A stretch of DNA of 64,000 nt from Rhabdornis inornatus. Lineage: Eukaryota > Chordata > Aves > Passeriformes > Rhabdornithidae. Shown here in pieces: positions 23,518-34,446 of this stretch. The DNA is taken from the NCBI GenBank assembly GCA_013397075.1, contig VWZS01007474.1, forward strand, positions 117,501 to 181,500. The letters are read 5' to 3'. Position 1 is the stretch's first letter. The number at the start of each line of letters is the position of its first letter. Under the pieces are notes generated by a model. That model was not told the origin of the DNA. It did not search any database and was given only the letters and a program-made list of their open reading frames with translations. The translations under genes were made by a program, and so were the position numbers.

Positions 23518-23824
23518 GGTTAATATTGGCAGCATGCAGAGTCCGGCCCGTTCAGCAGCAGGGCTCTGGCTCACAAGAGCAGGAGGCGTTTTTGGGCTTT
23601 GACACTTGGGAAGGTGTTAGCGGAAGGTTTAGCTGGTGAAACAGAACCTGTCTCTGAATGAAATGCTCAGCAGGCTTCTGCCCCTCTGATCCCTGCCAGG
23701 GAAAGACAAAAGGCCCCAGCAGTGAGTGTCCCATCACAACATGTACTTCCCATCCCTGGGAAAGGTGAGAGACAGGATACATGGAGGACACAGTCCCAAC
23801 AGTGCCTAAAGGACTCTAAGGGAA

Positions 23825-24007
23825 CTGGAAGAAGCAGAGAAGGAGGCAGTGAAAGAAACACTGGCAGTGTCAGTGTCTCTGCTCCAGCAGAGACCACAAC
23901 AGCTGCTCCAGGTCTGCACCAAGCTCCCACTGCATGTGCAGGGAGGAGGAGGTCCAGCAGGGAAAACCACCACGGAGCAGAGGAAATGTGGCCCACAGCT
24001 CACATAC
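23825..24007 (-). other. Predicted small intron of the MIAT-like transcript
   Basis: On the minus strand a consensus donor (GGGAG|GTATGTGAG, GT at 24007-24006) is followed 183 bp on by a pyrimidine-rich acceptor ending TTCTCTGCTTCTTCCAG (AG at 23826-23825). Size and signals suit a compact avian intron directly upstream of the UACUAAC exon. No transcript evidence. Confidence 0.4.
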
Positions 24008-27000
24008 CTCCCCATTGGAAGCTGCCTCTCCATGGGGCTGAGCAGTGCTCCAAGGGCTGCAGGTACACTGTGCCCCAAAAAACAGGGCTGGGATTGGGCA
24101 CCCAGAAAAGCCTCTGCCCTGTGTCTCTTTGGGTCGCCACCTCACACAGCATGAGCTTCTCTGGTCCCCAAGAGGATGCTTTTCTAGTTTGGGCTTCAAG
24201 GCTGTGACACCTGCCATGAGCTGTGTCTGCTCTCAGCCCCCAGCCCACTGCACCCCCTGCCCTTCTGCCCCTGTGGGGCCATGGGCCTGAGTGGCTGCTT
24301 GGTGAGGACATGGGGACAGCTCACGGGGCCACTGCAGAGGCCACAGGAGTGGCAGCAGTCACTGCCCCTGTTCCTCTTCAGGATGCTCCACAAACTGGGT
24401 GTTTCTCCGAGGGGAGCAGAGGCAGAGTCCTGCCAAGACGTGGCACCTGCAGAGCAGAAAGCACCAGGACTTCACCAAGAGAGGGAAGGGCAGGACCAGT
24501 GGGGACAGAGTCCCTTTGGGCTCTGGCCGTGTTGTCACCATGAGGAGCTGGCACAGCTCTGCCCCCACTCCCTTTTCCTTCTCCCTCCTCCTACACTGTG
24601 CTCAGTGAAGAGGACAGGCCTGGGAGGGAGCAGCGGGAGGCAAGGACACCCCAGCACCTTGCAGGGAAACTGTGTGCCCCGTGTCCCGAGGTGTCACCAC
24701 CGCAGTCTCCTGGGCTGTGTCCCCCGCAGTGGCCGGGCTCGTGGCTCCACACCATGGCAGTGGGTACCAGGGTGCTCTGCTGGGGCCAGCCTGGCTCTGG
24801 CATCATGTGATGGTCGTGATGGTGTCTCCTGAGCCCAGCTCCCTCCTGGATATGGTCAGTCTGGCCAGGCAGGAGCTGGGGCCGTGCCCCTGGGGTGGTG
24901 GCACTGAGGAGCAGAGAGGCTGTGAGACCCTGGGCTGTGGCAGCCACCCCCTCCCCACTGCTGGGCACACATGGGTGACACATCCTCTCATGCAGGTGGC
25001 CCTGGGGATGGTGTGAACCCCTGCACCCCACTGGGGAGAACCCTCCAGGAGATGGGGCCCTGAGGAGGAAGGCTGGTCCCCACTGCCCAGCACCCTCCCT
25101 GCTCACGAGGGGTGGAAGAGCATGGGGCTGGCATTAGCTGTGTCCCCTCCCCAGAGTCCTACCTGTGGTCACCAGCTACGGGAGTGCTGTGCAATGTCCC
25201 CTGTTCTTTGTGGCTCTGTGCTGTGGAGGCAGCGAGGGGACTGTGTGAACAGACCTCAGGTCAGTCATTAGCAGCTGCAAAAGAAACAACCAACGCAGCA
25301 AGGGAGAGAAACAGGGCACCATCCTCAGGCACAGCCCAGCTGAGCTGGCAGAAGACTGGCACAGGAGGGTTGGGCACGGACCTTCCTGTCCCTGTCCCCT
25401 TGCAGAGCGGAGGAGCTGAACCAGGCACCGGGGGGCATTGGAACCACAACACCAGAAATGGTGGCAATGCCCCAAACTGTCCCTACCTGTCCTCACACTG
25501 GAGGCAGGACTGATTGCCACTGCCACTTCTGCTGCCACCCCTGCCCCTGCTGTGTGGTAAAGCTCAGTCACTGGGACACTGCAATTCCACAGGCACTGGT
25601 TAAACTGGGGCTGCTGGTGATCAAAGCCACGATGCAGTGCTGCTCCATCTCCTCAGGGATTTGGGGAAACGTGGCCCATGCCAGCAGCCAGCCCAGCCCG
25701 TGGCCTGCCATGCCCTGCCCTGCCCTGCCCTGCCATACTGGGCAAACCAGGGCGGCAGCAGGTCCCGGGGGAGCGGGGCCGTGATGACTCTGCAGTTCAG
25801 CTGCGGAGCTGCTCCTGCTTCCCACGGCTCATTGTCACCACACTGCCGGCAGGACAGTCCCTCCCGTGGGGACAGCACGTCCAGGCAGCATTTGCAACCC
25901 AGCTGCGGTGGGGCCGAGCAGCGGGAATGAGCATCTGGCAAATGGATCCCCTGCCCGGAGCCGAGCGGGAGGTGCCTGTGGTGGGGCAGGAGGGACGTGA
26001 TGGCAGCAGGATGGCCTCTCTGGGCTGGGAATGAAGCACATCCCAGGGGACAGGGAGGGAAAAACAATTTTGTGTAGACAAGACTCACCCAAACACTCGT
26101 CTTGGGCGTGAGCTTGAGCTGCCTCTGCCACACGCGTGGGTGGCACATACAGTGGCCCTGGGGGGCTGGACACCCGAATTAAATGGAGACTAAACCCCTT
26201 CCTCGAGTGAGGAGGGAGGGAGGGAGAGGAGCACAAGCTCCACTGCAGGCAGGAGCAGGGAGATGAGGGCACAGCAGGCCCAGCACTGGAGAGATCTGGA
26301 GAGATCCCAGAGAGATGGTCTCTGGGATGTGGCACCCGGGCACCCTGACCACATCCCAGCAGGGTGGGCAGACACCCCAGCCCTGTGCCCTGGCAGCGCT
26401 GCCTGACCCTCTCTGCCATGCAGCAGAGCCCAGGCTCTGGCACAGCCCAGGCTCCGCTGCTGCTGCAGTGGTGCCAGCACTGCTGCCTTTGTCTGCAGCT
26501 CTGGGGCTGGGCAGCCCGGCAGAAGGGGGGTGTGAGGGTGTGAAAGGCTCTTCACAAGCCCATAAGGCCTGAAAATCTGATTATTTCTGGGCTCCCCCTG
26601 CCTCGCCGGGCAGGACCTACCCGCACACACAAAAGGCTGCGAGACAATGAGGGAGAGAAAATGGCTCCGCAAGAAGAGCATCTGCCAGGTTAACTGTGAG
26701 GGGAAGGAAGGGCTGTGCCGTGCCCTGGGGCTGCTGGCCCCAGCCTCGCCTCTAACCCCTGCCTAGGATCATCAGCTTTAGGAGAAAATGGGGGCTTCGA
26801 GACAATGCAGTAAAACAGCATTTTGGCTATAAATCCTCCCAGGAGCATTGAAAATCAGGCAAGAATCCATTTACCTGGCAGAAGCCCTATTCTTGATGAG
26901 GATTCTGGAAAAAAAAAAATACAAACAAGCGGTGCAGCAGTTAGTTCTGATTTGGGCTGGGGGCTGCAGGCGGTGTCGGAGGGGTGGGGGCAGGATGTCC

Positions 27001-27640
27001 AGTGCTGCCTCCGAACCGGGATCACTGGGATCGCCCTCCGGGCCGGGATGTGGCCGGGATGCGCGGCTGCTCCTGCCCTAACAAAGGGAGGGGACCCGGG
27101 CAGCTCCAGCCTGGCACCCCCGGGGAAGTGGGGGGAGGGGGGGTCCTGCCGAGGCGGGGTGGCCTCTTGTGGGATTACTTATAATCAGGGAATAATATAT
27201 CGAGAAGCAGGGTAATTTTTTGGGCGAGGGGAGGAGGCAGCAGCTGCGTCCGCCGGCTCCGCACCTCCCAGAGCTATGCCCGCAGCATCCCCCGAGTTCC
27301 GGGGTGACATCCGCCCCCCGCTCCCGCCCGGAGGTAGAGGCGGCCCCCGGGCTCCCCAGACCCCACCGGCGCCCCATCCCCGTCCGCAGGGAGCCGAGCC
27401 ATGTCCGCGGTGCTTTACCTGCTCCCGGGGGGCCGGGCTGGGGCTGGGGGGCGCCGGTTCCGATCGCTCCTGCCCGCCGCGCCGCTCCTTTGTGCTGGAG
27501 CTTTCCCAGAGCATCCCTGAGGAAGAGGCGGCCAAGCAAACTCCTCCTCCAGCAGCCCCCGACCCCCCCGGCCCTACCTACGGCGCAGGAGGATGCTGCA
27601 ACTCGCATTAAATTTTAATGCTGAAAATGCGGCCGAGTCA
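24008..27640 (-). ncRNA. Possible upstream part and promoter of the MIAT-like gene
   Basis: No protein gene is recognisable. The right end is strongly CpG-rich (26980-27600) and contains a good minus-strand donor (GGAGCAG|GTAAAGCA, exon end at 27419). AT-rich sequence around 27605-27625 could supply a TATA-like element on the minus strand. Other minus-strand donor-like sites are near 25162, 25485 and 26088. This is consistent with MIAT first exons starting about 1.5 kb beyond the CRYBA4 3' end, but extent and exon structure are inference. Confidence 0.3.
25711..25733. repeat. (CCCTG)n short repeat
   Basis: Four tandem TGCCC units. Confidence 0.8.
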
Positions 27641-28540
27641 CCTTTTCCCCGCACCTCTCCAGCATCATTCCAAGTATCGCCCCCGCATCACTCCCAGCAT
27701 CGCTCCCGCATCACTCCCAGCACCGCTCCCGCTCCGCAGCGCTCCCTCATCACTCCCAGCATCGCTCCCGCATCACTCCCAGCACCGCTCCCGCTCCGCA
27801 GCGCTCCCTCATCACTCCCAGCATCGCTCCCGCATCACTCCCAGCACCGCTCCCGCTCCGCAGCGCTCCCTCATCACTCCCAGCATCGCTCCCGCATCAC
27901 TCCCAGCACCGCTCCCTCACCGCTCTCGCTCCGCTCCTTCATCGCTCCCCGCACCGTCGCCGCACCGCTCCCCCTTTGCCACGGCAACCGCTGCAAAAGC
28001 CACTGTCACCCACATCGTTCGCCGTGGTGTCACGGGCACCCCACAGCCACGGGTGTGACCCAGGGGACACGGGACAAGGGGTGCTGGACAGGGGCTGTCG
28101 GGCACACCCCTGGGGACATGGTGGGCAGGATGTGGCCGGGCTCGGTGGGGACGGATGGCAGACAAACCAGCCCGGCTTGGGGACACAGCCCGGTCCGAGG
28201 ACAGCCCTCCATGACGGGAACAGCTCCCCTCCAGTCCGGGGCTTGTGACAGCCCCTCCGCAGCGCTGTGCAGCTGCTGGGCTCCCGCATTGTTCTCTCCA
28301 AGTTCCCGCCGGGTCCCCGGGGACCCTTGGTCTCGCCGCCAGCTGCCCACCGTGCCTGGCCATGTGCTGGCCCCGCTCCCGGACCCCGCACCCCGCCACG
28401 GCTCTGGAGCTGCGCAGGGACGGGCGGGTACCCAGGATGGGGGTCCAGCCCCGCTGTGGCTGTGGAGGTGACGGGAAGCTCTGCTTCTCGGAGCTCCCTG
28501 GCTGCCGGCCCCGGTCGGGTTTGCCCTGGGGCGCAGGAGG
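26980..28540. promoter_or_regulatory. CpG island between the MIAT-like locus and CRYBA4
   Basis: The longest CpG-dense segment in the window, about 1.5 kb, containing a 62-bp tandem repeat. CRYBA4 ends nearby but has its own TATA promoter at the other end, so this island must serve something else, most simply a minus-strand MIAT-like promoter. Confidence 0.45.
27685..27960. repeat. 62-bp tandem repeat with internal 23-bp subunits
   Basis: About four copies of a 62-bp unit made of two 23-bp subunits (CATCACTCCCAGCATCGCTC and CATCACTCCCAGCACCGCTC starts) plus a 16-bp spacer (CTCCGCAGCGCTCCCT). The copies are nearly identical, suggesting recent expansion. Confidence 0.95.
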
Positions 28541-29104
28541 GTTTCACTCAGCCCATCCCAAAACATTTTGTTTCTTCTTCTATTTTGCCTTTTTAATTGT
28601 GATTTCCTGCGGAGAGAATCCCTTGCTGGGCAGCATTTCCTCCGCTGGTGGCCTTGCTGCTGCAAATGTCATGGATGGGACATTTTCACCACATCAAACC
28701 CTTTCTCCAGAGCTCTTCTGAAATGAGGAATTTTTCCAGACCAGCCTTTCCCGGCTGTATTTCCAGCTTTGGCTGCATACTGGGTGTGCGGGAGCGAGAG
28801 GTGGGTGACGGGGTGTGTACGGGTGTGTGAGAGTGCTGGGATGGGTACAGGGCGGGCGTGGATGCGGGGAGAGGTGCAAACTTGCTTGATCCTGCAGCTC
28901 CTTTCAGCCCCTGGCAGGTGCTGGAAGAGCAGATGATGTCTGTGGGGTGGTGGGATGTGGGGGTCCTGCAGAGTCCCTGCACCTGGGCAGAAAAATTCCC
29001 CTCCATCTCATCCCTACCCCTGCAGAGCCCCGTTCTGCCCCCGAGAGTGGCATCACTCCCGGCCACGCATCCCCATGTCCCTCATCCCCAACTGCCAGCG
29101 CCGC

Positions 29105-29194
29105 CTTGGACAACTGAGCCTTTATTGAGCTTTGTCCCCGCCGCCCCGCGGGGCAGACGGATGGTGCCCGGCCACGGGGGCTGCGGCACCGCGG
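29105..29194 (-). terminator. CRYBA4: CRYBA4 3' UTR and polyadenylation signal
   Basis: The stop codon is at 29197-29195. A canonical AATAAA lies on the minus strand at 29126-29121, about 70 nt downstream, giving a very short 3' UTR with cleavage expected near 29105. Confidence 0.8.
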
Positions 29195-30342
29195 TCACTG
29201 CTGGACCCTGCGGATGGACTGGACCTGGCCCGTCTGAGCGTGGGACCCCCACTCCCGCACGTGCTTGTACTCGCCCGCGGGGCTGTCGCTCTCCAGGAGG
29301 TACTGGAAGCCCCGGTACCCCGGGTACTGCGAGCAGACCCACCTGCGACAGAGCAGAGAGCGGCGGTGGCTCGGGGCTGGCGGCACCGCGGAGCCCCGAG
29401 CAGCGGGAGGGTCCCGGCAGCTGCCAGAGCATCCTCGGCTCTGCTGCGTGCCCCGGTGGTCCCGGCAGGCTGCAAGGCCCGGGTACTCACGCGCCGGAGC
29501 GGACAAGGAAGGAGCCCACGGTGCTGCTGCCCCAGCCCAGGGCGGGCAGCGAGGGGCAATCGTCGCTCATCTCCGCCCGCTTGCCCTGGAAGTTCTCCTG
29601 CTCAAAGAGCATCAACCTGCTCCGTCCGTGGTCCTGCGGCCGAGACGGGCACGGCTTGGGCGCTGCCACCCTGTCCGTGGCCAGCGGTGGGCTCCGCGGG
29701 GCGAGCCGGGATGGGGGCACTCACAGCGCAGGCGATGGGGCGGAAGGAGCACATCCTCTCCACGTGGTAGGCATTGCTGCCGCTCCACGCCTCCCAGCAC
29801 GGGTACTCGCCACGCTCCAGCACGAACTGCTGCCCCTGGAAGCCGCAATGCTCGAAGCCTGCCCACCTGCCGGGGCGGGAGGGGTGAGACCCCCGGTGTG
29901 CCCACTGCCCCACTCACAGCTGCGCTGTGCTCGCTGCACCCAGCGGTGCCCAGAGGAGGCGGCTCAGCTAGCAAAAGGCACTGGAGGCCTTCATCCTCCA
30001 ACCCCCCTGCTATCCGTGGGGTCCCGCAGCACCGTGGGGTGGCAGTGCCCCGGGACCCCCACTCACGCCCCGCTCTCGATCTTGCAGGAGCGGACGGTGC
30101 TGAAGCCGTGCTCCAGGGTGCTGTAGCAGTCAGTGGTGAACTCGTGCTTCTTGCCCTGGAAGAAAGGTTCATCCCACACCACGATCTGGAGGGAATAGAG
30201 GGAGTCAGATGGCTCCGGGGGTGCCGAGGCCCCGAGCAGATATTGCAGCCCCATTCCTGGGTGTTCACAGGGCAGGGTGCTGGTCCTGCCCAGGCTCCCC
30301 TACCTTCCAGAGACCGGAGGATTTCTTGCAGCGGTGGGTCAT
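29195..30342 (-). CDS. CRYBA4: Beta-crystallin A4
   Basis: A lens structural protein of the beta/gamma-crystallin family; it forms hetero-oligomers with basic beta-crystallins and contributes to lens refractive index. Coding exons on the minus strand: 30342-30304, 30185-30067, 29866-29725, 29633-29491 and 29342-29195, all with GT/AG boundaries. Phases are 0, 2, 0, 2, the family pattern of one Greek-key motif per exon. The spliced frame gives 196 residues, the mammalian length. Residues 1-13 are the short N-terminal arm (MTHRCKKSSGLWK); motifs 1-4 occupy about 14-53, 53-100, 101-148 and 148-196, with the connecting segment near 95-105. Hallmarks include FEHCGFQGQQFVLERGEYP in motif 2, FEQENFQGK in motif 3 and QYPGYRGFQYLLE in motif 4; the C-terminus is QSIRRVQQ with almost no tail, as expected of an acidic beta-crystallin. 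It lies head-to-head with CRYBB1. Confidence 0.97.
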
Positions 30343-30908
30343 GGTGGCTCTGCCAGAGCACAGGGGAACGGGAGAGTTAAAGCTGCCTCTCTGCCCAGAT
30401 GAAAATGACCTCAGGAGCCCACGCACATCCCTTCAGCAGCAGTGTGGGGGACAGAATGGAGGTTGCTCCATGCTGGAGCAGATGAAGAGCTCTGTGGCTC
30501 TCCCTGCCTGGCTGGAGCTGCCACCAGGGCCACGTGGAGCAGCGGGCACCTGGCCCAGTGGGCACCTGGCCCTGGCAGACATCCCTGGCCGTGCCCAGGG
30601 AAACTCCTCCTCCCACTGGCATCTCCCTGAGCCAAAGCCCCGGTGCTGGCAGCCGGTGCAGGCATGGCAGTGCTGAGCCGGGAGCGCTGCGGAGGCGGCT
30701 GCGTGCCCACATTGAGCATCAACACCCTGCCACTGCCACAGGCAGGTACAGCCCCTGATCCCCCGATCCCCAACCCCCACCACAGCTCCCGGTGCCGAGG
30801 AGAGGTCTAGCCCTGGATCTTGGATGCTCCTCCACCTGTTCCCACAGCTGCTCGCTCCCAGGCCGCAGCCATGGGCACGGGGCAGCTGCCCCAGGCTCCA
30901 GCGCTTAC

Positions 30909-31027
30909 CTGGGGTGAGGTACTGATGCCCAGAGAGGTGACATGTCCTGCAGCCTCCCGCTGGGTTTTTATAGCCTCCAGATAGAGACAGAGCACAGGGG
31001 AGCATTACTGAAACCCCTAACTCAGCA
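30909..31027 (-). promoter_or_regulatory. CRYBA4: CRYBA4 promoter and non-coding exon 1
   Basis: On the minus strand a TATA box (TATAAAAA, 30972-30965) predicts initiation near 30940. A short first exon then ends at 30909 with a consensus donor (CAG|GTAAGC). A MARE-like TGCTGAGTTA (31027-31018) lies 46-55 bp upstream of the TATA box; large Maf factors bind such sites in lens crystallin promoters. A separate non-coding exon 1 is typical of beta-crystallin genes. Confidence 0.75.
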
Positions 31028-31029
31028 CA

Positions 31030-33730
31030 TGGCGGGGAGGAGGGACCGGGCAGAACAAAGGCGCCGTGTCAGAGACGCTGATGAGCCGGGATGTCGAGCT
31101 GGCCCACCGGGCACAGGCTCTGACCCCCACCCTACAGCTCCAGAGCCGGGGCATCACCCCCAGGCTCTGCCAGCACTCCTGCCATGTGCCCTCCCTGGCG
31201 TGGGGCTGGGCTGGGGCCGTGTCCCAGCTGCGGCAGCACTGCCTGCACTGGGGGCACGAGGAGGTTTCCTCACCCATTTCTAGGAAGTGGGAGGAAGGAC
31301 ACGTCTCCACTTGCTCTCCCTGCAAGGGCAGAGCAGCTCTTCCCGAAATCTGGGGCAACTCGTTGCAGGTTGGGCACACAAGAACCATGGACACCATAAG
31401 AAGTGGGGACCAAGGACATGGAAAGGGGTGGGGGGGGGGGTTGCAAAGGNGGCCTAAACACCTTCCATCTTTGCTCACAGTGATCCACATATCATCCCAG
31501 GGTGGTGCGAGGGCTCCAAAGGCCGGGCAGAGGCACCCACCCAGCCAGCAGGCAATGATGGCTCTTGAGCCCAGTCAGAAAACCCGTGTTCCAAGGGAGT
31601 GCTGTGTTTAGGGACAGAATTTGCCAGAAAACTGCCAGGAGGCTGAGCCAGAGTTCCCCTCATGCAGCTGCAGCAGCTCTGTGAGCCCCGGGCAGCCTGG
31701 GGGAGGCAGAGCAGGGCAGCTGGAGAGGCTCAGCACAACCGGCTGCCCCAGGGCACAGCAGGGCTGCACGGGCTGTCCCTGCACCTGCAACCCCAGCAAA
31801 AGCCCTCTTGGCACTGGCACAATTTGTCCCTGGCCTCTCACTGTGGCCTGAGCTCAACTCAGCTCGCGCTGGCCACCAGCACAGTGACCACCACCCGCTC
31901 GCTGTCCACGCCGTGTCCTGGCAGTGGGACATGGTCATTGGAGCCCAAGCTGTGTCCCCAAGGTGCCACTCAGTGCCAGGCAGGGATGCAGCAGCAGGAG
32001 ATCTATGGACAGTAGGACCCACCAGGGCAGAACAAACTCTCATGCCTGTGCCCTCTGCGGCCACGCTGTGCCAGCTCTGACTATCTGCTGCTGGGGCAGC
32101 TCTTTGCTGTGCTGGAGCTGTGCATCCCACAGGCTTCACCCATGCCAGGGAGGGATGGTGCAGTGAGGGGCTTTACTGGGCACAGGGTCCACGGCAGGGC
32201 AGAGATTTTGTGTCTGAGGGGCTCAGGAATGGCCAAGGATTGACCTCTGCTGCCAGCCCTGCCACAGTACTGGCTCAGGGAAGCCCACGGGGATGCGGAG
32301 TGCTCAGTAATGAGCAAAGCAGCCATCAGGAGCATATCTCAGCCCCTCCCAGCTGGTTTTCCAATGCCCAGGTTCAAAGGTGCTGAGGGCTGGGAGGGGA
32401 AGCAGAGTCAGGAACAGAGGGTGGGTGAGATCTGCTGATTAATGCCCAGGAGGCACAGGGGAGGCAGCATAGGGAGCTAGCTCTGGGAGGAAGAGAGGGC
32501 ACGTTAAATTAGAAATCTGGATAAAAACCATGGAAACGAGTGCAAATTGAAATCGTGGATCATAAAACACCGCCCAGTATCAAGGTGAGAACCAGACTGG
32601 GCCAGTGCCCAGGGAAACGGGGCAGCAGACCCCGCACCCAGCTATGTCACGGGCACAGCACACCTCCTGAAAAACCTCGGGAAAAGAAGGCACCAATACA
32701 TTCTTTTTGTTCGGGATTTTGCGCAATAGCCCAGAGGGTGCAGCTGGATCCCACCACTGCTGGGTGACACATGAGAGGAACAAAAGAGGAGGGCAGCACA
32801 TGGGGCTCTGAGCCCTCTGCCCGCACACCCTCGGGTGAGGCACCGCTGGTGCTGGATGCTGCGGGAAGCTGGGGGTGTGGGACACGGGTGTGGAGGTGCA
32901 GAAGAGCTGACCAGAGGCTCAGAGGGACTCAGGTGAAAGTCCCCCCGAGGTGCCATGGGGTGGGGGGGATGTGGCACCAGAGGCTGAGCTGCTTCAGGGA
33001 CTGGTGACAGTGCATCCCCAAACAGTCACCCCACGACCCTCCTGTGCCAGTCACAGAGCTGACGCCCCAAAACCATAAGTGTGGTGGTGGCAGAACCAGG
33101 CGTGGTACAGGGTGACTGCAGCACGGGGAAAATGGGCTGAAAAGCAAAGAAGAGCTCTGCCAGTGAGCAGGGACGTTCCCAAGGGAGAACAAACACTGTT
33201 TTCAGGCACTCGGGTGGTTGAGAAAGTGTCAGCTTCGATTACACATCGTTCTGGAAAAACCTAACTCCTGAAGCGTTTCAGAACACCCAGGTCTCGCTTT
33301 CTGGCACCTCCACGGCAGCGCTGCCGGCGCTTGCGGGCACGGAGTGATGCTCAAAGCGAGAGGCTCAGTGTTTGGAGGGAACAAACGGGCCCGGCGCGGC
33401 TGCGGGCCGGGCACGGCGGGGCTGCCGTGGTGGCAGCGGCACGGGAGCCGGGTGTCACCGCGGGCCCGGGGCCGGGGCTCTGGGCAGGGGAGGTGTTCCT
33501 GTGCCGGTGCCGGCGCCGGCCGGGCCGTGCCAGGGCTATATATGCCCTGCCGGGGCGGCCGCACGAGGGGCAGCGGGTGCCGGGCGCGCTGCAAAGTGGC
33601 ACGGTCAGGTCTTCTGTTGTGCCGGGGGCACAAAGGAAAGTGCTGGGTTCAGCGGCTGGGCACGGGGCCGGGGAGAGGCTTCCAGCTCGCCCAGCGCTTT
33701 GCAGGATGTGATGACTGGGCGGCCGCGCAG
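31030..33730. other. CRYBA4-CRYBB1 divergent intergenic region
   Basis: About 2.7 kb separate the two promoters. No coding exon is recognised. It holds a single N at 31450 after a G run, an AT-richer patch at 32500-32590 that could be a regulatory element, and a CpG-dense segment from about 33300 leading to the CRYBB1 promoter. Confidence 0.6.
33537..33543 (+). promoter_or_regulatory. Second TATA-like element upstream of CRYBB1
   Basis: TATATAT set in a near-palindrome (GGGCTATATATGCCC) 252 bp upstream of the CRYBB1 TATA box, within CpG-dense sequence. It could drive an alternative start or a separate short transcript; there is no direct evidence. Confidence 0.3.
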
Positions 33731-33732
33731 AC

Positions 33733-33860
33733 ACTGATGAGCTGGCAGTTCCTTTGTGCGCCCGCCCGGGGGTCTGCCCTTGCCAGGCTATAAAGTGGGG
33801 GCCTCGCGGCGCCCCGAAACACAAGCCCGCTCACTCCAACAAGAAGCAGCAGCTGCCCAG
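33733..33860 (+). promoter_or_regulatory. CRYBB1: CRYBB1 promoter and non-coding exon 1
   Basis: TATAAAG at 33789-33795 predicts initiation near 33820. Exon 1 is non-coding and ends at 33860 with a strong donor (CCCAG|GTAAGA). A bipartite MARE-like TGATGAGCTGGCA at 33735-33747 lies 42-54 bp upstream of the TATA box, at about -85 to -73. This matches the spacing of the PL2 element of the well-studied chicken beta-B1 promoter, which binds L-Maf and is modulated by Pax6 and Prox1; the correspondence is from memory and not aligned. Confidence 0.75.
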
Positions 33861-34446
33861 GTAAGAGGACAAAGTCCCCGGGCACCGGGCTGCAGCCGGA
33901 CCCGAGGTGGGGAGAGGGAAACTCAGGGTCTAACCCGTGGCCACCGTTGTGGTGGTCACGTCTGGGAGCACCTCTGTGCTCAGCATCCCACCACCCTCCA
34001 CTCCCCGGGGAGCTGCTGGTGACACTCACCTGCGGGGCCACAGCAGGGTGCCAGCCTCAGCAGACCAGGGCTGTCCCCTTCCCACTCCTCACACGCTGCC
34101 CCGGTGCCCCCCGGGCTCCCAGGTGCACCCCTGGCACAGCATCAAGCCCTATCCCTGGGCACCCCTACAGTGCTGGGACCATGCTCAGGGCTCTCCTGAC
34201 CACAGAAGGAGAGTGTGGACTCCAGGACCTCCTGTGATCCCCCTGTGATCCTGCCTTCACAGGACCCTTGCCTGTGCCTGCTAGAGAACCTTCCAGCAGT
34301 TCCTCTCCCGGCCCTGACCACCCACCCTATTAAGAGTCCCCATCCAGATGTCACCGTTCCTGGGGTGGGTTGTGGGTGCCCACATTCATGCCTCTCTCTC
34401 TAACCTGCTGCTGGTGCCCTGTCACAGACTTGAGCCCACCACCGCG

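Larger units (their letters stand above)
22200..23824 (-). ncRNA. MIAT: MIAT/Gomafu-like lncRNA, UACUAAC-repeat exon
   Basis: Seen: the minus strand carries five exact TACTAAC heptamers (plus-strand GTTAGTA at 22716, 22774, 22883, 23421 and 23511). One-off variants lie at 22747 (ATTAGTA), 22853 (GTTAGTT), 23391 and 23445 (GTTAGTG), 23453 (GTTAGTC) and 22205 (GTTAGTC); most are preceded by G, giving (A/C)CTAACC-type words on the RNA. No protein-coding frame accompanies them. Known: MIAT (Gomafu/RNCR2) is a nuclear-retained neuronal and retinal lncRNA whose hallmark is tandem UACUAAC repeats that bind splicing factor SF1; in mammals it lies next to CRYBA4, in the same transcriptional orientation. 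Here CRYBA4 is the right-hand neighbour and also on the minus strand, so position, strand and motif all agree. The right boundary is a predicted acceptor (pyrimidine tract ending TTCTTCCAG, exon from 23824); the left end is unknown because no clear AATAAA on the minus strand is seen nearby. Boundaries are inferred, identity is likely. Confidence 0.7.

Noticed and set aside
28858..30126. 422-codon plus-strand open frame
   Set aside because: It is antisense to CRYBA4 exons, whose frames, splice sites and motifs are unambiguous; the open frame reflects GC-rich coding DNA with few stops.
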